Shown here: piece by piece, positions 43,231 to 55,333 of the stretch | How the letters are laid out: every line of letters starts with the position of its first letter | Position numbering within the stretch: the stretch's first letter is position 1 | Translations under genes and position numbers: made by a program | Notes under the pieces: generated by a model | Databases searched by the model: none | Seen by the model: the letters and a program-made list of their open reading frames with translations, nothing else | Told to the model about the DNA's origin: nothing | Source of the DNA: Symsagittifera roscoffensis | Taxonomy: Eukaryota; Xenacoelomorpha; Acoela; Convolutidae | NCBI RefSeq assembly: GCF_963678635.1 | Contig: NC_087063.1 | Coordinates: forward strand, 51,163,220-51,227,219 | Length of the DNA: 64,000 nucleotides | Reading direction: 5' to 3'

Positions 43231-44239
43231 GTTTCATGGATCAAAATCAATTTATAGTGTCATTTTTAGTCAGTATCCATAAAATTACAGGAGTAACTGT
43301 TAGAATCCATTAAAAATGGATTATAACCCTAAAAATTTTCAAATCAATATAATCCATCATAATCGATTATCATCGATTATAATGGATTTTTTGAGACATC
43401 ATTTGTGAGTTTTGCAAGTCTTGCAAGACATCTCACTTCCTGTTTAGTGCTAATGATACGGATTACATAAATTCACATACGATTTTACTCGTTTAGTTTT
43501 CTCTTTTTTTCAATTCGGCAGTTTAACATTTTATTTAACTGTTAGTTTTTTTTACTATCGCCATAATAGAAATTTACCAATCGCCAACTATCCCACGCCG
43601 GACCTCTCTCTCCAAAAGCCCGCCTACTGCCTCTCCCCCTCCCCCTCCTACTGCCCCTCCCCCGCCCGCCTACTACCCCTCCCCTCGCTTGAACGAGGGG
43701 GTTATTTAATGGTTGAAGGCGGGGTGGGGGGATGGTGCTACGGGAGGGGGATCTTTCTACGGGGGGTGGTGTTGGTGAGGGGGATATGCAAGGGAAAACC
43801 TGGGACACACCAAAACTTGCGTTTCAGTACCTGAAACGCACACGTTTATGCATGTCCCAGGTCTTCCTCCACCATATTTTGAGAAACAAAAATCAATTAG
43901 TTTACAAAATTATTTTTTTTTCGGAATTTGGTGGGGAAAAGCTGGTAACGTGCGTTTCAGTGGTTTAAGTATTTTAACAAGTTGCTGTCATTTTGATGTA
44001 ATTGTGCAAGCTTCTCATCAACGTGTTTCAAGAGTTTAATTAGCTGTAAACATTTAAAATTGATATTCATGATTATACCGTCAAAATAATAGAGTTTAAT
44101 GAAGTTTTAAATATGGAAATTAATCTATTATAGTCCCCTAAAAATCCATTTTCATTGTTGGATGGGTCATGAAAATCGATTATATGGGTAACTTTTCTTG
44201 CTGATATAATCCATTACAATCGACTTTTTTCCATGAAAC
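43231..44239. mobile_element. 1.0-kb terminal-inverted-repeat element with GC-rich core
   Basis: The ends read GTTTCATGGATCAAAATCAA (43231) and, inverted, GTTTCATGGAAAAAAGTCGA (44239), about 17 of 22 bases alike. Sub-terminal AT-rich palindromes (AATCGATTATCATCGATTAT near 43372) lie inside. The core at 43600-43790 is extremely G+C-rich with C-runs on one side and G-runs on the other. No transposase and no target duplication were found, so it would be a non-autonomous element. Its right 0.68 kb recurs at 48594-49275 as part of the tandem unit. Confidence 0.5.
43799..43861. repeat. Nested hairpin
   Basis: CCTGGGACA (43799-43807) pairs with TGTCCCAGG (43853-43861), and GCGTTTCAG (43819-43827) pairs with CTGAAACGC (43831-43839) around the same centre. 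The second copy (48835-48897) keeps the inner stem and has changes in the outer one. Confidence 0.75.
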
Positions 44240-44242
44240 TCC

Positions 44243-44976
44243 TGAAACCAGATCTAAACTAGTATTTATCATTGGTTATTATTATGAGATTTTATCTGTA
44301 TAAATATTAAACACTTACCAATCATACTACATCAAACTAACAACCCACTTACTTGTAAAGTGTTGAAACTACTTGTAGTTTCAACACCAGAGCAATTTAA
44401 ATTAAACTTAGAATACAGCTGTTCTCATTCTGGAACTAACTCGCATAAACCGGTGTACACTAGATCTATTGAGACTAGGAGATATAAGAGTAAGATTAAG
44501 ATTGGTATTAGACTAAGAAGTTACACGAATCTATCCGGTCGAAAATAAGATAGCGTGACGAGCAGACGATGTACCTTATCTGAAATTAATCTATGAGTTA
44601 TAACCAAAAGGATATAACTCATCTGGTGCGATCAAAAAGTCTCGAACAGACCTTAATTAACCTAGATTTAGAAAAAATAGATTGGGATTAGACAAATACA
44701 ACAATTAAAAAAGGTTATTGGACAAAAATTTACTAGAATTGTCTCCACGACTCAATAGATCAGAGCCAATTTTCCGAACAATACGAGAACTACCAGGTAT
44801 TGGAAGAAGACCTCGGACAAGAGACGACGTACGACCAGGGAGAAATCTACCAATCGATTTCATGATTGTACGACAAAAACGAGATCAAAATTTTATATTT
44901 AGAATACTTCCAGCAGTAAATTTAAATTTTGTTTCACTGAAATAAAAATTTGAAAAAACATCTTCAAAAACTTTCA
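44243..44976 (+). repeat. LTR (734 bp, TG...CA), unit 1
   Basis: It starts TGAAACCAGATCTAAACTAG and ends AAAAACTTTCA, followed immediately by TGGCGCTGAACCTATCA as a primer-binding-site candidate. An inner hairpin GTTGAAACTACTTGTAGTTTCAAC lies near 44362. It contains GTCTCCACGACTCAATAGAT and the GGAAGAAGACCTCGGACAAG block. Confidence 0.85.
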
Positions 44977-44993
44977 TGGCGCTGAACCTATCA
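44977..44993 (+). other. Primer-binding-site candidate
   Basis: TGGCGCTGAACCTATCA directly follows the LTR end CA. TGG at this place is complementary to a tRNA CCA end. The same sequence follows the LTR at 50013. The tRNA identity was not determined. Confidence 0.6.
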
Positions 44994-45114
44994 ATTCTAC
45001 AATAACGATTGATAAAAACAATTCTAGTCGTTCTCCTTAAAACTCTCGAGTATTGAAAATATCTTGAAAAAATTTTTTTTGAACATAAAAAACAAAAATT
45101 AGTTAGTATATATA

Positions 45115-46850
45115 TAAATCAACCAATCATCCCAGTTTCATCACCTAAAACATAACAGCAAAACTCAAAACATTAACATCATCAAAACTAAACACTTAAT
45201 CTTTAATTCATTTAAACCTTTACCTAAAAGTTATCAAGGCTCATCCTTGTTTTCACTTAAATTAATTTCATTTAAAACAACAGATCGTCAGGGCTTCCCT
45301 TGGATCTTTATATTAATTTCACTTAAATTAAACTAAATTATTTTTATCTAAATATTCTGACCATCAAGGCTTCCCTTGGATCTTTAAATTAAATTAAACT
45401 AAATCTAAATATCTGATCATCAAGGCTTATCATTGGATCAAATAGAACAATTTTGTTCTCCCCTCCCCTTTTATTTAGTTTCTAACGACCTCAAACGTCG
45501 ATTCACTACCCAACCTTTATCAAAAGACCCAGTATTATCAAAAAAAATTCGAAAAACTAAGCATTTTAATTAAGCTTAACAGTCAAAAATTTCGGTTACT
45601 CATCCTTCACTTGAACCTACTCCTCTTAGATGACCCAGGCTAAAACACTTAAACTTAGTAGGTCATAAATTAGTATCTAACGAACTACTTGCGTTCTAAT
45701 TTTACCTGAACCTTGTGGATCCATTTACTATTCTGCAACCCTTGATCACAAATCACAACCCCTAAGTAAGATTAGGTAGGTATATCTTAGCTTAGAATTA
45801 GTCACGAGAAAAAAATCATTCTCAGGAATCAATATATGCTTTTCTCTCCAACCCAACAGTACGACCCAAGTTCAGCTAACCACAAAAGAATGTAAGAACT
45901 AACAGTTTTAGACATTAGAAATCATTAACCCATGTATTGCATCCATCATCTTAAACCTTACGTCAAGAGACAATTTAGGAAACAAACAAAAAATCTTAAT
46001 ACACAATTGTTTAATTAACGACGAAAAATACGAACTCTTAATCACACCACACAGACAAACAGTAGAATATATAAGAACAAAAAGACAAACACTAAGAAAG
46101 AAAATTATTAACAAACAAAAACAAATTATAAGGAAACGATTTTCAAAATGAAGAAACGCAAGTACCAAAAACTGAATTTAAAAGGCGACACAAAATAAAC
46201 TACAGACACTCCGACAATCGTTGTCCTTAAATGTTAGACCCCATTGTGAGCACAAAAAAATAAAGTTTAAGACACAAATTGCACGAAAAATCCTCGAAAA
46301 ACAGGCCAAAAATGGCACAATTTTTTATGGACTTTGTAGATCAAATTTTTCAACTTATTCGAGATCTTACTTGTGAGACGGAAGATCTAGCCTAAAGACC
46401 CAAATTAGTTAACAAAAGCAGCCCCAAAACATCTACATGAGAAAAATTTGCGTCCCAACCCAAACCTCTGAAGTCCACCAAAAAGCAAGGAATTTGGGCA
46501 TGTTTTTCCAATTTTTTCAAAATTAGGGTCGAAAAATCAAAACTTTAGGAACGTTGGACACTAGAGATGACGATGGCTATGACTAGGATAAAAAATTAGA
46601 TGGTTACAGTTTAAATTGCGCTAGGGAGAATTTTTTTAGGATTTCAATATAATGAAAAACATAGAAAATGCAGAGTGAAAAAAAAAAATTGTATACTAAC
46701 AGACCTTGAGCGTAGCAGTACTTTGCACCCCGATAAAACCACACTGCGACCTCCACTGATTATATGGACACCTATTTAGTTTTGTCCAAGGATTGCTTAA
46801 CATGCCAATTAAGCAAAAATACACAATGTTATTGTCAACCCACTAAAGAA
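45115..46850 (+). other. Element leader, non-coding
   Basis: Matches the leader at 13400-14720 in inverse orientation up to about 45900, with GTTCTAATTTTACCTGAACC and GACCTCAAACGTCGATTCAC shared. The rest shows no ORF worth naming. gag and most of pol are missing between here and the integrase end at 46850. Confidence 0.55.
45230..45445 (+). repeat. Leader repeat array (3-4 units)
   Basis: Units of the type GATCATCAAGGCTTATCATTG followed by GATC occur at about 45234, 45285, 45357 and 45410, 50-70 bp apart. They are the reverse complement of the repeats at 14346-14440 and recur at 50266-50475. Confidence 0.65.
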
Positions 46851-47335
46851 TCAATATAATATAATCTACCACTACATACCCACAATGAAGATCACTTTCA
46901 TCACCCACAAATTTTAAAATTAGTTTCCGGTACACACAACGAATGGATTTTAAACAGAGACAAAATACACAACGAAATTTACCAGAAAGTAACAAAAAAA
47001 TTATTACAAAGACAAAATATTAATTCCCAAATAAATTCCCGATTTACCCCAGCTACAAGTTTAAAAATTGGAACATATGTTTTAATTCCAAATTTGACAA
47101 CACAAAAAGGAATTTCTGAAAAATTACAACCACTCCGAAAACGACCGTATCAAACAATTGATAAACCCACTGATGTAACTTACAAACTTACAGACTTAAA
47201 TAAAAAAGAAATCGTTCAACATCGAAAAAATCTTTAACCTTTTTACCCGAAAGAGTACGCCCTTCGAGAACTTACTCAATTATACTCTTTTACAAGACTT
47301 AAATTTATTCAAAATAGCTCAGAACAACATCAAAA
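46850..47335 (+). pseudogene. pol: Integrase C-terminal domain, unit 1
   Basis: One plus-strand frame encodes a charged helix (HNEIYQKVTKKLLQRQNINS) and then an SH3-like strand set, including TSLKIGTYVLIPNLTTQKG, EKLQPLRKRPYQTIDKPTDV and TYKLTDLNKKEIVQHRKNL. This is the gypsy/errantivirus integrase C-terminus with its Pro-Tyr-x-x-Ile segment (a GPY/F-like module). A single TAA (47237-47239) is followed by more of the same frame. The catalytic core is absent because the unit has an internal deletion. Confidence 0.75.
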
Positions 47336-47900
47336 TCAAAGCACTGATATGTACCCCATCCAAAAACAATTAGATAAAAAGATCAAAGGACTTCCAAAAC
47401 AAATATCAACAAATTTAGACAACAAAAGAAATCACTCAAACACAGAAAAAAAATTGAAAATTAGAAGAAAAAATTTTACCACAAGATCAAAAAGAATAAT
47501 CTCCACATAGACAATCATCGCAACTTCCTAATCAGCCACGAAAAGATTACAAAACATTCATCCCGCAATCTAGAATATTAAAGAAAGTTGAACTTCAAAA
47601 ACCACTTTAAATAATTAAGACTTTCACCTCTTGAAGATATTTTCATGGATCGGATATTTTCCTAAAACTCATGGTGGAAAGCACTTGAACAAACTAGTTC
47701 AATTTCAGCTAATAAGAACCTTTCCGAATCATCACCTTATTTTTGACACGACTTCTTTAGCCGACAAACAATCACCTTCAAGCGTATCTCTAACTATAAC
47801 TTTAAAAACTCCAGGTCAAAAATAAGCAACCTGCTCAAATTTGACAACTGAAATAAAGAAAACCTCAAAATTATGACCCTCCCAACAATTTTGTCCCACC
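47336..47900 (+). pseudogene. Post-integrase ORF remnants, unit 1
   Basis: Lys/Gln/Asn-rich frames with stops (for example TFIPQSRILKKVELQKPL) resemble the disordered segment before env in the minus-strand element. A 64-codon ORF at 47631-47825 is of no known family. Repeated at 52370-52940. Confidence 0.35.
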
Positions 47901-48593
47901 TTAGACCTCGAATTACCCTCAAGCAAAAATATTAAATTAACCTAACGTACAAAATCGACATGATCATTTAGTCTAAAGTACAAATAACTCTCAAATACAC
48001 CGGATCATCTAATAAACAAAAATAAAACTAGGAAGTCCCTTAATAGCCCTCCAAACTTCCCCTCACCAAAAATTGCTTAAACCCAACCTACTTGTCAAAA
48101 AACCAATAAATAACCCGATTACACTTGACTTGCTTTGGCCACTTCTCCAAACTAAAATCATCATTCGCTTACTAGCTAAACTAATAACATCATCAGAAAT
48201 AATCTACGACGTTTTTCCCCATAGATTCTTTCCCGACGAATAAGGTAAGTACGAATTAATTAAATTATTCTAATAAACTCGAAACAAAACTAACCATTCT
48301 TAATAAATGTCCTCTCTTTTTCTTTAGTCTTCACAGGCACAATCATCAACATCTACAAAAAAGAAAAACGAAACAAAAAACAGAAAACTTTTTTCTAGAA
48401 TCATAAATTTAGATTAACCAAATACAATATATGAAGCTTATAGAAAATAAATAAAAGTTACCTATAAAGCTAAAGCAGTAGAAACCTTTTCAAAGACGCT
48501 TCTTTGTAGTTTTAAATAATCACTCGCCCACAATCCTATTCACAATCGCACAGCTCGCCCACAAAGAAATGTTTAAAAAATGAATTTCACTTT
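47900..48593 (+). other. Element 3' sequence in unit 1, no clear gene
   Basis: AT-rich with short decayed frames, repeated in unit 2 (52940-53637). Runs up to the tandem boundary. No membrane or zinc motif placed with confidence. Confidence 0.4.
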
Positions 48594-49278
48594 CGCCATA
48601 AAAGAAATTTACCAATCGCCAACTATCCCACGCCGGACCTCTCTCTCCAAAAGCCCGCCTACTGCCTCTCCCCCTCCCCCTCCTACTGCCCCTCCCCCGC
48701 CCGCCTACTATCCCTCCCCTCGCTTGAACGAGGGGGTTATTTAATGGTTGAAGGCGGGGTGGGGGGATGGTGCTACGGGAGGGGGATCTTTCTACGGGGG
48801 GTGGTGTTGGTGAGGGGGATATGGTAAGGGAAAACCTGGGACACACATAAACTTGCGTTTCAGTACCTGAAACGCACACGTTTATGCATATCCCAGGTCT
48901 TCCTCCACCATATTTTGAGAAACAAAAATCAATTAGTTTACAAAATTATTTTTTTTTCGGAATTTGGTGGGAAAAAGCTGGTAACGTGCGTTTCAGTGGT
49001 TTAAGTGATTTAACAAGTTGCTGTCATTTTGATGTAATTGTGCAAGCTTCTCATCAACGTGTTTCAAGAGTTTAATTAGCTGTAAACATTTAAAATTGAT
49101 ATTCATGATTATACTGTCAAAATAATAGAGTTTATTGAAGTTTTAAATATGGAAATTAATCTATTATAGTCCCCTAAAAATCCATTTTCATGGTTGGATG
49201 GGTCATGAAAATCGATTATATGGGTAACTTTTCTTGCTGATATAATCCATTACAATCAACTATTTTCCATGAAACTCC

Positions 49279-50012
49279 TGAAACCAGATCTAAACTAGTA
49301 TTTATCATTGGTTATTATTATGATATTTTTTCTGTATAAATATTAAACACTTACCAATCATACTCCATCAAACTAACAACCCACTTACTTGTAAAGTGTT
49401 GAAACTACTTGTAGTTTCAACACCAGAGCAATTTAAATTAAACTTAGAATACAGCTGTTCTCATTCTGGAACTAACTCGCATAAACCGGTGTACACTAGA
49501 TCTATTGAGACTAGGAGATATAAGAGTAAGATTAAAATTGGTATTAGACTAAGAAGTTGCACGAATCTATCCGGTCGAAAATAAGATAGCGTGACGAGCA
49601 GACGATGTACCTTATCTGAAATTACTCTATGAGTTATAACCAAAAGGATATAACTCATCTGGTGCGATCAAAAAGTCTCGAACAGACCTTAATTAACCTA
49701 GATTTAGAAAAAATAGATTAGGATTAGACAAATACAACAATTAAAAAAGGTTATAGGACAAAAATTTACTAGAATTGTCTCCACGACTCAATAGATCAGA
49801 GCCAATTTTCCGAACAATACGAGAACTACCAGGTATTGGAAGAAGACCTCGGACAAGAGACGACGTACGACCAGGGAGAAATCTACAAATCGATTTCATG
49901 ATTGTACGACAAAAACGAGATCAAAATTTTATATTTAGAATACTTCCAGCAGTAAATTTAAATTTTGTTTCACTGACATAAAAATTTGAAAAAACATCTT
50001 CAAAAACTTTCA
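49279..50012 (+). repeat. LTR (734 bp), unit 2
   Basis: Same length and ends as the LTR at 44243-44976, followed by the same primer-binding-site candidate at 50013. Differs by a few bases only. Confidence 0.85.
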
Positions 50013-51879
50013 TGGCGCTGAACCTATCAATTCTACAATAACGATTGATAAAAACAATTCTAGTCGTTCTCCTTAAAACTCTCGAGTATTGAAAATATCC
50101 TGAAAAAAATTTACAAAAAAAATACAAAAATTAGTTAGTATATATATAAATCATCCTTTCATCCCAGTTCCATCACCTAAAACATAACAGCAAAACTCAA
50201 AACATTAACATCATCAAAACTAAACACTTAATCTTTAATTCATTTAAACCTTTACCTAAAAGTTATCAAGGCTCATCCTTGTTTTCACTTAAATTAATTT
50301 CATTTAAAACAACAGATCGTCAGGGCTTCCCTTGGAGCTTTATATTAATTTCACTTAAATTAAACTAAATTATTTTTATCTAAATATTCTGACCATCAAG
50401 GCTTCCCTTGGATCTTAAAATTAAATTAATCTAAATCTAAATATCTGATCATCAAGGCTTATCATTGGATCAAATAGAACAATTTTGTTCTCCCCTCCCC
50501 TTTTATTTAGTTTCTAACGACCTCAAACGTCGATTCACTACCCAACCTTTATCAAAAGACCCAGTATTATCAAAAAAAATTCGAAAAACTAAGCATTTTA
50601 ATTAAGCTTAACAGTGAAAAATTTCGGTTACTCATCCTTCACTTGAACCTACTCCTCTTAGATGACCCAGGCTAAAACACTTAAACTTAGTAAGTCATGA
50701 ATTAGTATCTAACGAACTACTTGCGTTCTAATTTTATCTGAACCTTGTGGATCCATTTACTATTCTGCAACCCTTGATCACAAATCACAACCCCTAAGTA
50801 AGATTAGGTAGGTATATCTTAGCTTAGAATTAGTCACGAGAAAAAAATCATTCTCAGGAATCAATATATGCTTTTCTCTCCAACCCAACAGTACAACCCA
50901 AGTTAAGCTAACCACAAAAGAATGTAAGAACTAACAGTTTTAGACATTAGAAATCATTAACCCATGTATTGCATCCATCATCTTAAACCTTACGTCAAGA
51001 GACAATTTAGGATACAAACAAAAAATCTTAATACACAATTGTTTAATTAACGACGAAAAATACGAACTCTTAATCACACCACACAGACAAACAGTAGAAT
51101 ATATAAGAACAAAAAGACAAACACTAAGAAAGAAAATTATTAACAAACAAAAACAAATTATAAGGAAACGATTTTCAAAATGAAGAAACGCAAGTACCAA
51201 AAAACTGAACTTAAAAGGTGACACAAAATAAACTCCGACAATCATTGTCCTCAAATGTTAGACCCCATTGTGAGCACAAAAAAATAAAGTTTAAGACACA
51301 AATTGCACGAAAAATCCTCGAAAAACAGGCCAAAAATGGCAAAATTTTTTATGGACTTTCTAGATCAGATTTTTCAACTTATTCGAAATCTTACTTATGA
51401 GACGGAAGATCTAGCCTTAAAGACCCAGATTAGTTAACAAAAGCAGCCCCAAAACATCTACATGAGAAAAATTTGGGTCCCAACCCAAACCTCTGAAGTC
51501 CACCAAAAAGCAAGGAATTTGGGCATGTTTTTCCAATTTTTTCAAAACTAGGGTCAAAAAATCAAAACTTTAGGAACGTTGGACCCTAGAGATGACTATG
51601 GCTATGACTAGGATAACAAATTAGATGGTTACAGTTTAAATTGCGCTAGTGAGAATTTTTTTAGGATTTCAATATAATGAAAAACAAAGAAAATGCAGAG
51701 TGAAAAAAAAATTGTATACTAACAGACCTTGAGCGTAGCAGTACTTTGCACCCCGACAAAACCACACTGCAACCTCCACTGATTATATAGACACCTATTT
51801 AGTTTCGTCCAAGGATTGCTTAACATGCCAATTAAGCAAAAATACACAAGGTTATTGTCAACCCATTAAAGAATCAATA

Positions 51880-52370
51880 TAATATAATCTACCACTACAT
51901 ACCCACAATGAAGATCACTTTCATCACCCACAAATTTTAAAATTAGCTTCCGGTACACACAACGAATGGATTTTAAACAGAGACAAAATACACAACGAAA
52001 TTTACCAGAAAGTAACAAAAAAATTATTACAAAGACAAAATATTAATTCCCAAATAAATTCCCGATTTACCCCAGCTACAAGTTTAAAAATTGGAACATA
52101 TGTTTTAATTCCAAATTTGACAACACAAAAAGGAATTTCTGAAAAATTACAACCACTCCGAAAACGACCGTATCAAACAATTGATAAACCCACTGATGTA
52201 ACTTACAAACTTACAGACTTAAATAAAAAAGAAATCGTTCAACATCGAAAAAATCTTTAACCTTTTTACCCGAAAGAGTACGCCCTTCGAGAACTTACTC
52301 AATTATACTCTTTTACAAGACTTAAATTTATTCAAAATAGCTCAGAACAACATCAAAATCAAAGCACTGA
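51880..52370 (+). pseudogene. pol: Integrase C-terminal domain, unit 2
   Basis: Copy of 46850-47335 with the same frame and the same TAA after QHRKNL (near 52258-52260). The shared stop shows that the decay came before the duplication. Confidence 0.75.
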
Positions 52371-53637
52371 TATGTACCCCATCCAAAAACAATTAGATAA
52401 AAAGATCAAAGGACTTCCAAAACAAATATCAACAAATTTAGACAACAAAAGAAATCACTCAAACACAGAAAAAAAATTGAAAATTAGAAGAAAAAATTTT
52501 ACCACAAGATCAAAAAGAATAATCTCCACATAGACAATCATCGCAACTTCCTAATCAGCCACGAAAAGATTACAAAACATTCATCCCGCAATCTAGAATA
52601 TTAAAGAAAGTTGAACTTCAAAAACCACTTTAAATAATTAAGACTTTCACCTCTTGAAGATATTTTCATGGACCGAATATTTTCTTAAAACTCATGGTGG
52701 AAAGAACTTGAACAAACTAGTTCAATTTCAGCCAATAAGAACCTTTCCGAATCATCACCTTATTTTTGACACGACTTCTTTAGCCGACAAACAATCACCT
52801 TCAAGCGTATCTCTAACTATAACTTTAAAAACTCCAGGTCAAAAATAAGCAACCTGCTCAAATTTGACAACTGAAATAAACAAAACCTCAAAATTACGAC
52901 CCTCCTTTATCAACTAGAACAAAAATCAACAATTTTGTCCCACCTTAGACCTCGAATTACCCTCAAGCAAAAATATTAAATTAACCTAACGTACAAAATC
53001 GATATGATCATTTAAACTAAAGTACAAATAACTCTCAAGTACACCGGATCATCTAATAAACAAAAATAAAACTAGGAAGTCCCTTAATAGCCCTCCAAAC
53101 TTCCCCTCACCAAAAATTGCTTAAACCCAACCTACTTGTCAAAAAACCAATAAATAACCCGATTACACTTGACTTGCTTTGGCCACTTCTCCAAACTAAA
53201 TGCATCATTCGCTTACTAGCTAAACTAATAACATCATCAGAAATAATCTACGACGTTTTTCCCCATAGATTCTTTCCCGACGAATAAGGTAAGTACGAAT
53301 TAATTAAATTATTCTAATAAACTCGAAACAAAACTAACCATTCTTAATAAATGTCCTCTCTTTTTCTTTAGTTTTCACAGGCACGATCATCAACATCTAC
53401 AAAAAAGAAAAACGAAACAAAAAACAGAAAACTTTTTTCTAGAATCATAAATTTAGATTAACCAATTACAATATATGAAGCTTATAGAAAATAAATAAAA
53501 GTTGCCTATAAAGCTAAAGCAGTACTAACCTTTTCAAAGACGCTTCTTTGTAGTTTTAAATAATCACTCGCCCACAATCCTATTCACAAACGCACAGCTC
53601 GCCCACAAAGAAATGTTTAAAAAATGAATTTCACTTT

Positions 53638-54433
53638 TAACTTTCACTGATAACAACTCTTAGCAGTCTCAACACATTTCAAACTTTCCTTTAACCCGGT
53701 TGGAAAGGAATTACATAATAATCCAAACTAACCAACGCAAGCTTTCTAAAAACCACAAACCACAACCTAACAGCATGACTAAGAAACAAAAACGCACGGT
53801 ACCCAAACCGGATTATAACAAGAGCTTAGAACTGGATAAATTATTCTCTTAACAATAACGGAACTAAAACAAGAACGCTTTTGCGATAAAAATTATTACA
53901 AGATCATAAATAAAAACAAAATTAGCAAAAATTTGTATATGTACAGCCCAAAGACGAGCAGCAAGGAATTTGAAAACAGCTCAAAGACGAGCAGCATGGA
54001 ATTTGACTACCCAATCACACTCCAACTACGGAATGGCAAATTACACCCGAAATGCTGCCTACAGTCACTACACTCAACGGATTTAAAGTACGACTTGGCA
54101 TCGCCGCAAAGGAAATCCATTGCAACAGAACAATGGCCATCTCGATGTTCAATTATACGTACAGATACAAGTCACCAGGCATTGCATCCAAAGTCGAACT
54201 ACATAACACTCTCGAATGTGATTAGACCATTCCTAATCTCTAAAATCAACCAGATCAATACTCATCACAACCGATCAGAAATCATAATACGATCTTCCGA
54301 AACTATCGTGATAACATCTCTTTTTCCAAACCAGAAAAAAGAATATGCTCGCAACCTCTAAAGAAAAACACCATCTTCTATCCTACACTACAATACAGCA
54401 TTGAAAAACTAAAACTTTCAAAACCCCGGATGG
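53638..54433 (+). other. Element 3' region with a weak ORF
   Basis: It follows tandem unit 2 and leads into the LTR at 54434 through AAAACCCCGGATGGG. A 142-codon ORF (53933-54361) is Ser/Lys/Asn-rich; its ATEQWPSRC segment recurs as PEQWPSRC in 42509-42778, so both are the same part of related elements. Function unknown. Confidence 0.45.
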
Positions 54434-54900
54434 GTGGAACCAAATCTAAACTAGTATTTATCATTGGTTTTTATTATGATATTTTATCTCTATAAAATAT
54501 TAAATTTTAACCAATCATACTCCATCAAACTAAAAACCCACTTATTTGTAAAGTGTTGAAACTACTTGTAGTTTCAACACCAGAGCAATTTGAATTAAAC
54601 TTAGAATACAGTTGTTCTCATTCTGGAACTAACCCGCATAAACCGGTGTACACTAGATCTATTGAGACTAGGAGATATAAGAGTACGATAAAGATTGGTA
54701 TTAGACTAAGAAGTTGCACGAATATATCCGGCCGAAACTGAGATAGCGTGACGAGCAGACGGTGTACCTTATCTGAAATTGCTCTATCAGTTATAACCAA
54801 AAGGATATAACTCACTCATGTGCGGGTAACGAGCAGACCGTGTGGTGTACCTTATCTGAAATTACTCTATGAGCAGACCAACCCGGACTTAACTCAATTG
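54434..54900 (+). repeat. 3' LTR, diverged or truncated
   Basis: It starts TGGAACCAAATCTAAACTAG, keeps the GTTTCAACACCAGAGCAATT and GATCTATTGAGACTAGGAGA blocks and ends near CCCGGACTTAACTCAATTG. The GACGAGCAGACGGTGTACC part is partly doubled (54750 and 54830). It closes the array begun by the 44243 LTR. Confidence 0.7.
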
Positions 54901-55210
54901 AGAGACCTTATTTTAGCAAGAGTTACTCCCTGAAAACTGACCACCCTTGAAATATTTTCAAGTATTAAGAGATTTTGCTTCGTTTCTGAAAAGAAAACAA
55001 ACAAACAGTTTAAAGAACACAGCACGCATCCGAGTATGCGGGTCGGATGAAATGGGCTGTTTTGACTATTATACAAACACTGCTCTAATCTTGTTCTGCT
55101 AGGGGCAGTTTCCACGCAAGTTTACGGTTGCATATGATAATGGTTTTTTTTCTGTTTTGAGGGGGTGGGGTTTGGATGAGTGATTGATCTATCTGAGTGG
55201 CTCCACTTAC

Positions 55211-55333
55211 GGCAGATACTGATGAGGATGAAGCGAACTCCTTCTTCGTTGGCCTCAATTGTATAGTTCATCACAAGTCGGCCGTCATCTGGCACACGGG
55301 TAGGCGGTCCATAACGTAGAATAGAGCTTAGAT
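55211..55333 (-). CDS. Host gene exon: segment before AMOP (123 nt)
   Basis: This exon has an acceptor TTTTTACCAG and a perfect donor GTAAGT and is phase 1 on both sides. It encodes LSSILRYGPPTRVPDDGRLV and a beta-rich remainder. Both phases match the neighbouring exons (56669-56932 upstream and 40612-41709 downstream). SUSD2/mesh proteins have a comparable stretch with a Pro/Gly turn just before AMOP. It is too short for a simple ORF scan and was found by splice consensus plus phase. Confidence 0.75.

Larger units (their letters stand above)
43559..48593 (+). repeat. Tandem 5.04-kb unit 1
   Basis: Repeated almost exactly at 48594-53637 (offset 5035-5036). It contains the right part of the TIR element, an LTR (44243-44976), the leader, an integrase C-terminus and a 3' ORF region. 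The junction TTTCACTTT/CGCCATA marks the tandem boundary. Confidence 0.9.
48594..53637 (+). repeat. Tandem 5.04-kb unit 2
   Basis: Second copy. After 53637 the sequence continues into what looks like the original 3' part of the LTR element, ending at the LTR at 54434. Few differences from unit 1, so the duplication is recent. Confidence 0.9.

Noticed and set aside
43542-43808. Minus-strand ORF rich in Gly-Arg (GGRGRGSRRGRG), repeated at 48520-48879
   Set aside because: It is the translation of the C-run/G-run core of the inverted-repeat element; low complexity, no conserved flanks, better explained as non-coding structure.
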